In this document: positions 11,617 through 20,914 of the stretch, piece after piece | How the letters are laid out: every line of letters starts with the position of its first letter | Position numbering within the stretch: position 1 is the first letter of the stretch | From: Septoria linicola | Taxonomy: Eukaryota > Ascomycota > Dothideomycetes > Mycosphaerellales > Mycosphaerellaceae | DNA: 64,000 nt | Assembly (NCBI GenBank): GCA_024114885.1 | Contig: CP099418.1 | Coordinates: 1,984,001 to 2,048,000 of the forward strand | Direction of reading: 5' to 3' | Program-made: the position numbers and the translations under genes | Notes under the pieces: model-generated | Seen by the model: only the letters and a program-made list of their open reading frames with translations | The model's database searches: none | What the model was told of the DNA's origin: nothing

Positions 11617-12851
11617 CCTGCTTCAGCTACGCGCAAGCATCTTCGTATGAAAGTGCTGCGAGATGCCTCTGGACAAGTGTAGAGAATCACAGTACGAATT
11701 GCACACCACGTATCGACGTGATGTGGACATGTCATCTTGGCAGATGGCAGCAGGTGGATCATGAATACCAACGGATGAATTTCTTCGCAGGATTTGGCTG
11801 GCAAGCGCAAAGCATGGCACAAGTTTGCCAATATCGATGACACGGGTGATCCGGCCAGGTTTCCTTTCAATTTGGTACCTGCATACTCATGCTACAGCAA
11901 CGGCTGCGAGACGGTCAGCCAAGGTCCGCTGTCGCTGACATCTTTGACGCCGTTCGATGTGGCGCAATCTAAATGTACCTGTTGCTCTGATATGTTGCAA
12001 CTCGCAGTGGATGGGAGTAGACCGGTATCCTTGCTTTGTATGTGTATCGGTGGCATGTTCAGGATCAGCCTGAGCGTTGTTGTTTCCACTTTGTTGTAGT
12101 GTTCACAGGTGGCTAAGGCATCTTCATTATCACAATCTATCGAACTCAAAACCTGACATGCAATGCCTTCCGCCACGTTTCTTCTGCCTCAAGATCAGCT
12201 CTTCTGAGCGTAAAGTAGCGCAAGAACATACCCGAAAAACTTGCTCTCCCGAAGTATCGCAGCAAGCATTCATCTTTGCCCCCAACGCAGGACCTCGAGA
12301 ACGTGCAGCTGTACTGCCGACGGACCATGCAGCGGTCCCGGCTGGCTTTCGGGAAGAGGCAGGTCTTCGTGAGGTACTCGACGATCAGCGGCACATCTAG
12401 GAATAGGTCTCCATTCGCTTCCCGGAGGATCTCCATCAGAACTACGAACTCGTCACTGTGTTTCGGGAGAGCGTCACAACAAAAGTAGCGCGACTCCAAG
12501 TACGACTTGCATTTGTGTCAAACGACTCGTCTTCTGTATTTACATTATGAACATGCCAACTTGACACGATCCTCCTCGCCTCTCATACACTGCTTTGGTG
12601 GGTATCTCGAACGACTCGGGCCAAAAAAGAACAACAGAGAATGTTCACATTCTTCCCGGGAAATGCCAACCAGCGCTCGTTGGACATGGGACATGAAAGA
12701 AGCTGGGAGCAGGCGACTCTGGGCCTCTCCGAAACAGACTGCGATGCAGTCACACTCTGTGGCATCAGACGCTATCGTGATCATCTCCTCAAATGGCCCG
12801 CCTCGTCATCCTGTCATCAAATTATATTCTCGTACCAGCGGATCCGAAAGC
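11617..12851. other. intergenic region between convergent genes
   Basis: This holds the 3' flanks of the G-alpha and LIM genes, which point toward each other. Short open frames on both strands (such as 12146-12499 minus, 117 codons) show no recognisable motifs. Confidence 0.45.
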
Positions 12852-15245
12852 TCATGCCATTAGTGGGTTAATGAGCCTGGTGGTCCTTCGCTCGGCCATG
12901 ATTGTCCTTTGGTCTGTCGGGTACAGACCTTGTATTCCTGCAGCGCGCGCTTGGACTCGCATGGCCGCAAGTGCATGGCGCTCGCAGTAAACACGACTGC
13001 TAATCTCAAAGTAGTCGTCAGTCAGCACCATGCGGCATTGCGAGCATGTGAAACATCGCGGGTGATATTTGTTCTCCACAACACCTTGCCGTGTTGAGCT
13101 GGTCGTTTCCAGATATTGACCCTCAATGCCGTGATTGCAGCCGTGACACAATGAGCCGTTCTGTTCATGATAGTGGTGCTCACAGTATGGCTGGTTGTTG
13201 ATGACATAGAAGTCAGCTGTCATGAACGGCGCCTCGCATGATCTACAGACGAAGCATGCCTTGTGCCACCTGCCTGTCAGTCGTCCGTCTGCGGCTTTGA
13301 CAGACTTTCCCTCGATCCCGTGGCCGCAACCTCGACAGATAGGCTTGTGTCCAATGGTCGGCCGTCGAACGTGTTGCCTTTTCTGCTGGGGCTGCTCTGG
13401 CTCCGGTGGAGCACGCAGCACGCTGGCCACTTCTGGTACTGTATGGCTCACGGAGTTCTGGGTTTTGCTTGAGCTTCTGGGTAGGTCACGCCTGCTCAAT
13501 AAGTTTCCCGATGGTACTGCAAGCGCTGACGGGTGGATCGTATCGTTCAGCATTGCATCATTTGCGACAGCTGGTCTGTCTACTGGACTGGTAAAGAAGG
13601 TAGACTCCTGAGAAGGTGTCCAGGGCTCGTGAGCCGGAACGCTACGTGTAGGAAGCATTGCCGGATCCATGGGTGATTCTAGATCGTAGAAGTCTTCACG
13701 CCTTGCAGGCGTCGCAGTAAGAGGCGCAGGCCGTGTGAACGATCGAGGTGGCGAGGCTTGTAGCGGAAGCTCTGCGCGCTCTCCAGGTTTCTGTTGAGAC
13801 CGCACATTTAGACCCGCTGGGCGTAACTGCTCGTCGTGGTCGGACATACTCAGCGCGGCCGCAAGAGGCGAAAGCGCCTCGACGCTTCCCGCCGGGCTCG
13901 GCCGTGTACTGCTCGTATGATCGGTATAGTTCGATGACTGTGCTGTAGAGACTGTTGAAGCATCCGACTCAGAGGGAGTGTGCATACTTGCTTGCTGTCT
14001 GTGTTGCAGTACGGGCTTCGGCACGGGAGGCGCATCTTGTAGTCTATAATCCACGCGTGCCGCGCTGCGACTCTGGCTCCGTGGGGGGATTGGAAGTGCT
14101 GAAGCAGGTGCATTTGCTAATGAAGGCCTCCGAAGGGCTGGCTCACTCCGCTGCTTGGTCAGCGCCTGCTGATTGTGGCTGTCTGTCGCAAGCTCGCGTG
14201 AAGCCAGATGTGATATGCTCGTCGCCGTGCTTGGAGACTGTGACAACTCAGAGGGCTCGGCACTGAATTGATCGAGAAAAGCTGGCGAGAACTGCTCTTC
14301 GCTGGGCCGAGAGGGTCGTTGCGGTGCTACCTTTTTAGGTATTCGACTCGTATCTGCCTGACCGTGGCCTGATGCAGCAGACGTGGTCGGTTGACTGGAA
14401 TGAGATTGATTCGAGACCGCTGTTGATGGGCGCACGTGCGCGTCCGAAGCGCTGGGTCGCCTTTCTACAACACTGCTACCATCTTTCGATTCGGCACTAC
14501 CTTGTCGCTTTGCCGCAAATGGTCCACTTTTCAACGTATTCAGTCTCTGTAGCACATTCTCGCCGCCATTGGTCCTCGGACTTTTCGGCTCGTAGCTGTA
14601 GGGATCCTCAACAGTCAGATTGTGGTTGTCCGTCCGAGATGTTGACCTGGAATCCGACCTGGATTGGGCCCTGTCGCTCCCAGGTGTTCTCCTGCCCTGG
14701 CTGGTTGACGGTCTTCGTAATCCTGAACTACTGCCTGAGGCGGGGAATGGAGGAAACGCGCAGTCGAGATTGGCAGATAATTCTGGGCTTGGTGGCCGCG
14801 GGTCGAACAGCCGTGGCATGGGACTCGTGGCACTTCGTAGGAATGCAGGCTTTCCACCACTCACACCAGGAGTCATCGGCGTGTCCATGCCATTCTGCCG
14901 AGGGTTTGCGTAGGACAAATTCGCAGCAGTGGCATTGATCTTTGGCAACGCTATTCTTGACGGTTTCTTGTTGAGTGTTGGAGCTCGTCGATGCGTCTGC
15001 GTCGGCTCTTCACGACGCTGCTGGCTCTGAGAGTACGGAGCATCGCCGGCGCCATACTGTCGCAACGTGAAAGGATTGCCGATGTGTGGTATGCGGCTCT
15101 TGGGAGGACTACCAGCGTCCTCTCCTGAGCAGATGTGGTCAGCCATGGCCGATATCTCGATCTCGTTCCCGCATGTTGAGCACTTGATCGAGGGAAGGAA
15201 TGAAGCTGGTCGCACGCCATCTCGTGCGAGTGTCGCTGCCAGCAT
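12852..15245 (-). CDS. LIM-domain protein, paxillin-like (Pxl1 type)
   Basis: A single exon of 797 aa. Two tandem LIM zinc-binding domains sit near the C-terminus: about 637-695 (CRGC...WHKACFVCRSC...YCEHH) and 700-758 (CHGC...YHPRCFTCSQC...YCERH). The first 40 residues hold a separate possible zinc-binding stretch (KCSTCGNEIEISAMADHIC). Between them lie ~590 residues of Ser/Pro-rich disorder with many SPR/RPS phosphosite-like motifs. This layout (long disordered N-terminus, C-terminal LIM pair) matches yeast/fission yeast paxillin-like Pxl1, which acts at the contractile ring and sites of polarised growth; the Pxl1 link is inference. The start ATG gives an N-terminus consistent with other fungal LIM proteins. 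Single-exon structure is unusual at this length but the frame is uninterrupted. Confidence 0.88.
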   Translation of the reverse strand: MLAATLARDGVRPASFLPSIKCSTCGNEIEISAMADHICSGEDAGSPPKSRIPHIGNPFTLRQYGAGDAPYSQSQQRREEPTQTHRRAPTLNKKPSRIALPKINATAANLSYANPRQNGMDTPMTPGVSGGKPAFLRSATSPMPRLFDPRPPSPELSANLDCAFPPFPASGSSSGLRRPSTSQGRRTPGSDRAQSRSDSRSTSRTDNHNLTVEDPYSYEPKSPRTNGGENVLQRLNTLKSGPFAAKRQGSAESKDGSSVVERRPSASDAHVRPSTAVSNQSHSSQPTTSAASGHGQADTSRIPKKVAPQRPSRPSEEQFSPAFLDQFSAEPSELSQSPSTATSISHLASRELATDSHNQQALTKQRSEPALRRPSLANAPASALPIPPRSQSRSAARVDYRLQDAPPVPKPVLQHRQQASMHTPSESDASTVSTAQSSNYTDHTSSTRPSPAGSVEALSPLAAALSMSDHDEQLRPAGLNVRSQQKPGERAELPLQASPPRSFTRPAPLTATPARREDFYDLESPMDPAMLPTRSVPAHEPWTPSQESTFFTSPVDRPAVANDAMLNDTIHPSALAVPSGNLLSRRDLPRSSSKTQNSVSHTVPEVASVLRAPPEPEQPQQKRQHVRRPTIGHKPICRGCGHGIEGKSVKAADGRLTGRWHKACFVCRSCEAPFMTADFYVINNQPYCEHHYHEQNGSLCHGCNHGIEGQYLETTSSTRQGVVENKYHPRCFTCSQCRMVLTDDYFEISSRVYCERHALAAMRVQARAAGIQGLYPTDQRTIMAERRTTRLINPLMA

Positions 15246-17287
15246 AACAGCAGGTAAGGAGCTTGTTGTGAATGTTTGTGGTTCGCTGTAGAGCTGTCGT
15301 GTCTGACTCGTGGTGGGTGGACTATTGCACCACCACTCTCACTTGCGGAATGTCTGGAGTCGTCGCTCCAGCTGTAATCGCAGCGGAAGCAAGAGGTCTT
15401 GCATACACGCCTTCGTCGCCGTTGTAGGTTCGGATCTCGAAGCTGTTCCCCAGCAATATCACAGCTCTCCTGTGCAACAAATTCCCAAGCTCTTCACCAC
15501 GAATGTTACACAACGGCACAAGGAAGACACCATCAAGTCGCCAGATGTGCGATTGAGCTTCCGCAAGGTTTGAAACACACAAGATCAGTTGCACAATCGC
15601 GAGAAGAGAAGCGAAAGCATAAACCACACTCGATGAGACAGCTCCCAACGAACTACAACGCCGCATCCCAAGGAGCCGCAAGCGTAGCGCTTCCACGGAT
15701 CGGTGTTGGCGAACTGCATTGCGGCGTCTGTGCCCTGATCGGTCTGTGGTCCCGAGTTGATGCGCTTAAGGAAATGAAGTTGATCAAAGCTTCGGCAAGG
15801 GGCGCACGTGAAGTGCAACACAAGACACCAATAATGAACACATGGCAGGCTCGTTCATACGTGTTCCAACATCTTCTCTGACGGTGAAACCTGTCATCTC
15901 TCCTGTCTATTGATGTTGTGCTGCTCATCGTAAGGTGTCAACCAGGGGACTACTTGTGCGACCATTACATCCATGGCTCTACTTTCGAGAGAGACCCCAT
16001 GGAAGAACGACGGTGAGGCCCGTCTGATGCAGCCGCTCGAGCTCGATGCGGCCAAGACGTGCGGGCTTCGGCGTTTTACGCAGTAGCTCCTTGTGAGCTA
16101 CATGCAACTGGTGGAGGGGAAGCTGGGAGATTTCGACATTCGACCTGCCGTAGTGTCCGCTGGTCAGTGCTGCTCGTGGCGTACTTCTTATCGCTGTTAG
16201 TGCTTGCCCATCACATTTTGGGGCCTCCCAGAAAGACCCTTTGGATGTTCCCGCAGTTTGAGCGGCGGCGACCTTTCCTAAGCACGACAATACAAGAGAC
16301 CAATCTGAGACATCACTTTGCTTTAGTCGACGGCATATTTGTTGACTATGAGCAAGTGTCACTCTAGCGACAGCCTTGTGATGGTTTTACGAAGAGCGAT
16401 TTTTGACTACATCAGAAGTGTAATTCACCTCATCATGTTGGCTAGCAATCGCAATGAAAGCTCAAACCCAATGTGCTTCAGCCGAGGATGTCGATTACGA
16501 TCTTCAGGTCTGCTTTGCCTGAGTACATGGACTCTGCTCCCTGATGAGGGCATGCGTGTCTTTATGTTTCTGCCAGAAGTAATTCAAAAGAACGTCGAGC
16601 AACGCTTCGATGTTCTGGGCTCTGGACAGGTACCCTTAGGCGTGGTGTACGACACTCGCAGATGCAACGATCGTGGCCGTGAAGGTTGTATGATGTTAGC
16701 TCTATCAAGACGTCAAGACGATCGCACTTCACTGACAGCTGTTTCACAATGTTGGAAATGTCGTTCATCACACGAGATGGGATGGATACCATGTCGACGC
16801 CTAGGTTTGAGGATGTGATTGAGCAACCGATATATCCTTTCGCCCATGTGACAGACACAACCAATTGATGCTATTCTGAGACGCTCGTGCACATCACGTT
16901 CTCGACCTGGCGTGTTCTGGATTACTGGTCAGTCGAAGACTTCTAGGCCATGTCTTGAAGGTTCCGAGCACATCGCAATCATCTATGCAAGAGCGCACTA
17001 ATTGTGTCAACAGGCTGAACTGAACCAAGCATGGTGGCTTCTTTCCTGGACTCACAGTTTCGAGTTCGAACTTAGATAGACGCGCCTTGACTGCAGCTGT
17101 CTTGTCCCATTTGACAGAAGTGCAGCGCCAAGCTAGCTCATGCACTTGGTGTATGAGGACGACTTAAGTGCGGTTGTGGTTGCAGACGACGATTCTAGAC
17201 AATAGCTCACAGTACAGTCAGGTCTCTGGAAGATTGAAGGGCTTTGAGGAGCGCCAGAACACTGGCGTGTATGCATTTCGATCGATG
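15246..17287. other. 2-kb region with no confident gene
   Basis: This lies between the LIM gene start and the DSN1 3' end. It must contain the LIM promoter. Apart from a small candidate ORF at 15322-15666 on the minus strand, nothing recognisable was found; open frames on both strands lack motifs. Confidence 0.45.
15322..15666 (-). CDS. small hypothetical ORF with N-terminal hydrophobic segment
   Basis: An ATG-initiated ORF of 114 aa. Residues about 13-36 form a hydrophobic stretch (YAFASLLAIVQLILCVSNL) followed by AEAQ, resembling a signal peptide or signal anchor. The remainder (LHRRAVILLGNSFEIRTYNG...) has a plausible protein-like pattern with no long low-complexity run. Against it, its stop lies only 76 bp upstream of the LIM-protein ATG on the same strand, so it occupies the expected LIM promoter/leader. 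I do not recognise a family. Confidence 0.25.
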   Translation of the reverse strand: MRRCSSLGAVSSSVVYAFASLLAIVQLILCVSNLAEAQSHIWRLDGVFLVPLCNIRGEELGNLLHRRAVILLGNSFEIRTYNGDEGVYARPLASAAITAGATTPDIPQVRVVVQ

Positions 17288-19289
17288 TTACCTCCTCTGC
17301 TGCGAGTTTAACACGCGAGCCAGACCCCTCAATGCATCCATCTGATCAACGGACTGACGACCCTTTGCACGCTGCCTTTCCTTCTCTTCCAATGCGCCAG
17401 CCGCCTCGGACAACGACTTTTCGGCCACGCGTTCCGCAGTCTCTCTGATGGTGCTGAGCGAATGAACAGAATGAGCCCACTGGTCGACCGTAAATTCGAG
17501 GTCGTTGGCGATCGCTCGAAGCCTGTCGTATAGAGTCGTTGGATCGCTTGTCGTCCCTTGGACTTCTCCAACTTTCTCAAAAATCGTACGTTGAGGGCTG
17601 TCCAAGACATCGGGGTTCACGGGCGAAAGACTTCGATCTTCTGCTTGCGATTCATCGAGGCCTGCAGGCTGCAAAGACGCAGAGCCTGCGGACTGCGTGA
17701 GCGCATCCCATTCAGCTCGCTCAACTGTGAGCCTGAATAGCCCTGTCAGCTGCTGTATGCTGTAAGGTCGGAGATTACGCTCATAATTACCTCTCAAGTT
17801 CTCGCTCAAGCTCGTCAACTTTCTCCCTGTTCGCGAGATTTCGTGGATTGGCCTTCTTTCGAAGTGGCCTTCGGGTTGGCACTGATTCGTCTCTGGAAAA
17901 CCAGTCGCTGAGCGTGCCGTTCATCATGAGACTCTGCGACAGTTCTTCTTGTATAGCGTGTGCTGCCAAAGTTTCAGCTAGCTGGAGCGTTACTGGCCGC
18001 GGGGCGGACTTACCTGCTTGCTGGGCTTGAAATTCGGCCAACGCTGAGGATGTATCTCGAAGTGGTGGGTGCGGCTTCGAGGGCAGAAGTCTCGTGCCGC
18101 ACCAGCCGAGTAGAGACCGCATGCGTCGTGGCTCAGTGATGTCTGCGGAAATATGCTTGTAAAACTCTGTTGCGGGCACTTCGGCATGCGGCAGAGCTAT
18201 AGCATAGGTTGTACTGTTAGCAGGTGTTTCTTCCGCTGTATATCGAGCACCGCCAGAGTCAGCAGCCCTGTCAACACGGTCTTGCGCATCGTACTCGAGA
18301 CGAATGCTCGGCCTCGGGCTTTGCGACGCTCTTAAACCAGTTGAGCTGAGCATGTCTGACACCTCTGCGAGCAAAGGCATCAGGTGAGGCAACACAAACG
18401 GACCGAAGAAGATGCTGGACAACTTACCATTTCCTCTCCCTTCATCAATCACGCTACTTGCTCTTTTCCCTCGCATTCCTGTACTGCTCCGTCTGTGTCC
18501 TTCGGCACTTGTCTTGCGCATTTCCTTATTCCGCCTCTGGATTGGAGTATCTGCGAAGGGCAGCGCGATCTGCATTACCTTGGTGTCTCTTCGATCCGCT
18601 TCATCGCGACGACTTTTCTCCACCGTCAGGAGGCGTCCTCGTCCTGGACTTGGCGATTGAGGATTGGTTCGATGGGCACCTGCTTGAACTGGCCGCTGCG
18701 GTGAAGACTGTGCATTGTGCTCCGCAGGCCTTTCGTCCGATATGCGTTTACTCCGGCGTGTGGGTTTCTCCACGACATCGCGCTCGGGTGTCGTTGGCAG
18801 CCGTCTTCGATTCTTCTTCTGCACAGTCCTCGTCACCGCTTCTTCAACAACTGGTTCAGGTTGTGTTTCTCGCGCTTGCTGGATGTCTGCCGTCGCGTTC
18901 TCGGCCACTACATCGCTCTCGAGGCCGCTATGGGTCACCGTGTCTTTGCTGGCTTTCTTGCGCTTGCCGCCCTTCCGCGCAAACTGGAAATCGTCTGCTT
19001 GATCGGTATATTCTGGTCGTCCTCAGGTCAGCATCCTCCTGCCGGTCATTGGCTTTCCTTGAAGATCCTTACCCTGCTTCTTCTTTCTGCTTGCCAATTT
19101 CTTCGATCCATCGTCCTGCTGCTTCGTGGTTATCGTCGTTGTTGAGCCGCCGTTGACCTTTGCCTTCTTCGTGGGTGGTTCATTGTCGCCATTGCCTTCG
19201 CCAGACAGTCGCGCGCTGCGTCGTTTCTGGCTCGCGCCTCCGTTCATCCCAATGACTTCTAGCGGTATTCGTGTCAAGACGATTGACAT
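17288..19289 (-). CDS. DSN1: Kinetochore MIND/Mis12 complex subunit DSN1 (Mis13)
   Basis: Five exons on the minus strand are proposed: 19289-19073, 19021-18428, 18196-18014, 17962-17791 and 17732-17288, giving 536 aa (an alternative start is the ATG at 19247). Family marks are the block RRSSTGMRGKRASSVIDEG joined across intron 2 to NALPHAEVPATEFYKHI, then EPRRMRSLLGWCGTR and LSDWFSRDES, typical of Mis12-Mtw1/Dsn1 proteins; a C-terminal helical region follows. Dsn1 links the Mis12 complex to the inner centromere and recruits KNL1/NDC80. The N-terminus is basic with KRRSARL and KKAKVNG, possibly nuclear targeting. Introns are 51, 231, 51 and 58 nt. Introns 2 and 3 are multiples of three and stop-free. 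The gene is divergent from RRP46. The family call is strong; the exact use of introns 2 and 3 is inferred. Confidence 0.87.
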
Positions 19290-19697
19290 GTCTCGGCTGC
19301 AGGTGTACTGTTGATCGCGTAGCTGGGCAGTCGCGTGCGCGTGGGCTTATCGTCGCAGATCCGGTCGGGGCGTATGCAATTAGAGCAGTCTGCTGAGAAG
19401 CCTGCGCTCGGGGGCGCGTCACGCGACCGTTGTTGTAAGGATGCTGGTCGCGACAGTGGTAGTGGTCGTGCGGGCGTGGGTCGTGAATGTCTCGCTCGTG
19501 TTTACGTGCGGGATTGTTTAGGCCCTGGTCCACCTTGCCCGCAGCCAATGACGAGCCGGACACGCTTTTCATGGGCGTGAGCTCGAGCTTTAAGTTGGAC
19601 GAATTCTTGCCGTGAACTCGACTATGGCCACATCAGCTTATCTACCCTCGTCGCGACACGGGACGCAGTGCATAGCAGAATACAAGTCATCGTCGAC
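19290..19697. promoter_or_regulatory. divergent promoter, DSN1 / RRP46
   Basis: About 0.4 kb separates the two start codons, so the promoters must share this space. It carries CTTTAAGTT at 19588-19596, 102 bp upstream of the RRP46 ATG, a form of the AACTTAA element also seen in two other divergent promoters of the window. Confidence 0.5.
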
Positions 19698-20420
19698 ATG
19701 GGTCCGCAGGCCATACAGCACCCGCTATCGAGGGCAGATGGATCAACAGTATTTTCCGACGACCTCTACACGGTCATCGTTGGCGTGAACGGTCCTGTTG
19801 ATGTGCAGCGACGTGACGAGCTGCCAGAAGAGGCTGCAATTGAAGTCAACGTGCGGCCAACATCTGGAGTCGGCGGACCGCGAGAGCGATGGCTGGAGAC
19901 GGTGATACATTCGACTCTGAGAAGCATACTGCTCGTTCACATGCATCCACGAACGCTAATTCAAGTCACGTTACAAGTCACGAAGGAGCCGGCATCGACC
20001 TTCCTTCAGACCACGGCTGACGTTTCGAGCCTGCCCACAATGCTCAACGCTGCGTTCCTAGCCCTGGTGGATGGCGGCCTATCTCTTGCTACAACGATAA
20101 GCGCTGTACTGGCGGTTGTCAGCGCTGATGGACAGATCATCACGGGTCCCGGTGAAAGCGCAATCAAAAAAGCCCAAAGCATTCACGCAATGGCATTCAA
20201 TAAAGCCGGCGAACAGCTTCTGAACCAGTCCGCTGGTCAATTTGATTACAGCACGTGGGAGAAGGTCGCGGATACAGCGCAGCAAGTTTCAGTCGCTGCG
20301 ATTGCGCCGCAGGATGAGGATGCTGCCATGACGAATGGAGACGCGCAGGCAGAGTCGTGGCTAGGCGAGACCATCCGAGACCAGGCAGTGGCTGCAAGCT
20401 CGTGGCGACACCAAACTTGA
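19698..20420 (+). CDS. RRP46: Exosome core subunit Rrp46 (RNase PH-like)
   Basis: A single exon of 240 aa beginning MGPQAIQHPLSRADGS. An in-frame GTG lies 30 nt upstream, but the ATG places the conserved L-x-RADGS motif at the usual distance from the start. The body matches the RNase PH fold of Rrp46: VIVGVNGPVDVQRRDELPEE, VNVRPTSGVGGPRERWLE, and the late motif NAAFLALVDGGLSL. Rrp46 is one of six RNase PH-like ring subunits of the nuclear and cytoplasmic RNA exosome and is catalytically inactive in eukaryotes; the ring threads RNA to Rrp44. The last ~40 residues are Ala-rich and less conserved. It shares a promoter region with DSN1. Confidence 0.93.
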   Translation: MGPQAIQHPLSRADGSTVFSDDLYTVIVGVNGPVDVQRRDELPEEAAIEVNVRPTSGVGGPRERWLETVIHSTLRSILLVHMHPRTLIQVTLQVTKEPASTFLQTTADVSSLPTMLNAAFLALVDGGLSLATTISAVLAVVSADGQIITGPGESAIKKAQSIHAMAFNKAGEQLLNQSAGQFDYSTWEKVADTAQQVSVAAIAPQDEDAAMTNGDAQAESWLGETIRDQAVAASSWRHQT

Positions 20421-20914
20421 GACGTTCGCCAGAGGTCAGAGAGCAGTGAAAATGTTCTCATCCAACTGAACTCAAAGCAGCGTCGACACCCTTGCCAGCG
20501 TGCAGCGAACATGGCGTATGGCAGAATCCTTAGGTCAGTAGCTGCCATGGTTTGTCTCGAGTCCGCATGCCAAAATACTCTGCGCGACTAGGTGATTGTC
20601 CTGCGAGGCACGCTCTTAGTGCTGGAACGGTTCCAGCATATGATCTCCGGTCAGCCACAATGAAAATTGGGCTACCATCTCCGCCACGGGCAGAGTGATA
20701 GTATAGTACAGGCGGCACCATCTGCTGTGCAAGATGAATGACACAGTAGTTCATGGGCGCAAATTATCATCCTTGGGGGTGATAAAGTAGGTAGGTTACA
20801 ATAGGCAGTCGCGATGCACGCGCTCCTCGCTCCTTCCCTGACAGCGACATTTTATGTTGCCACCTCTTCTTCACTCAGCAATTCCGTTTTTCCTATGCAC
20901 AACCAGCAAACACC
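20421..20914. other. intergenic region
   Basis: The RRP46 3' flank and the promoter of the OB-fold gene. Nothing else is evident. Confidence 0.4.

Noticed and set aside
12146..12499. 117-codon minus-strand ORF between the G-alpha and LIM genes
   Set aside because: No motif or plausible promoter; likely random within 3' flanks.
15979..16362. 127-codon minus-strand ORF ending VVLPWGLSRK
   Set aside because: Part looks protein-like but there is no recognisable family, good start or neighbouring exon.
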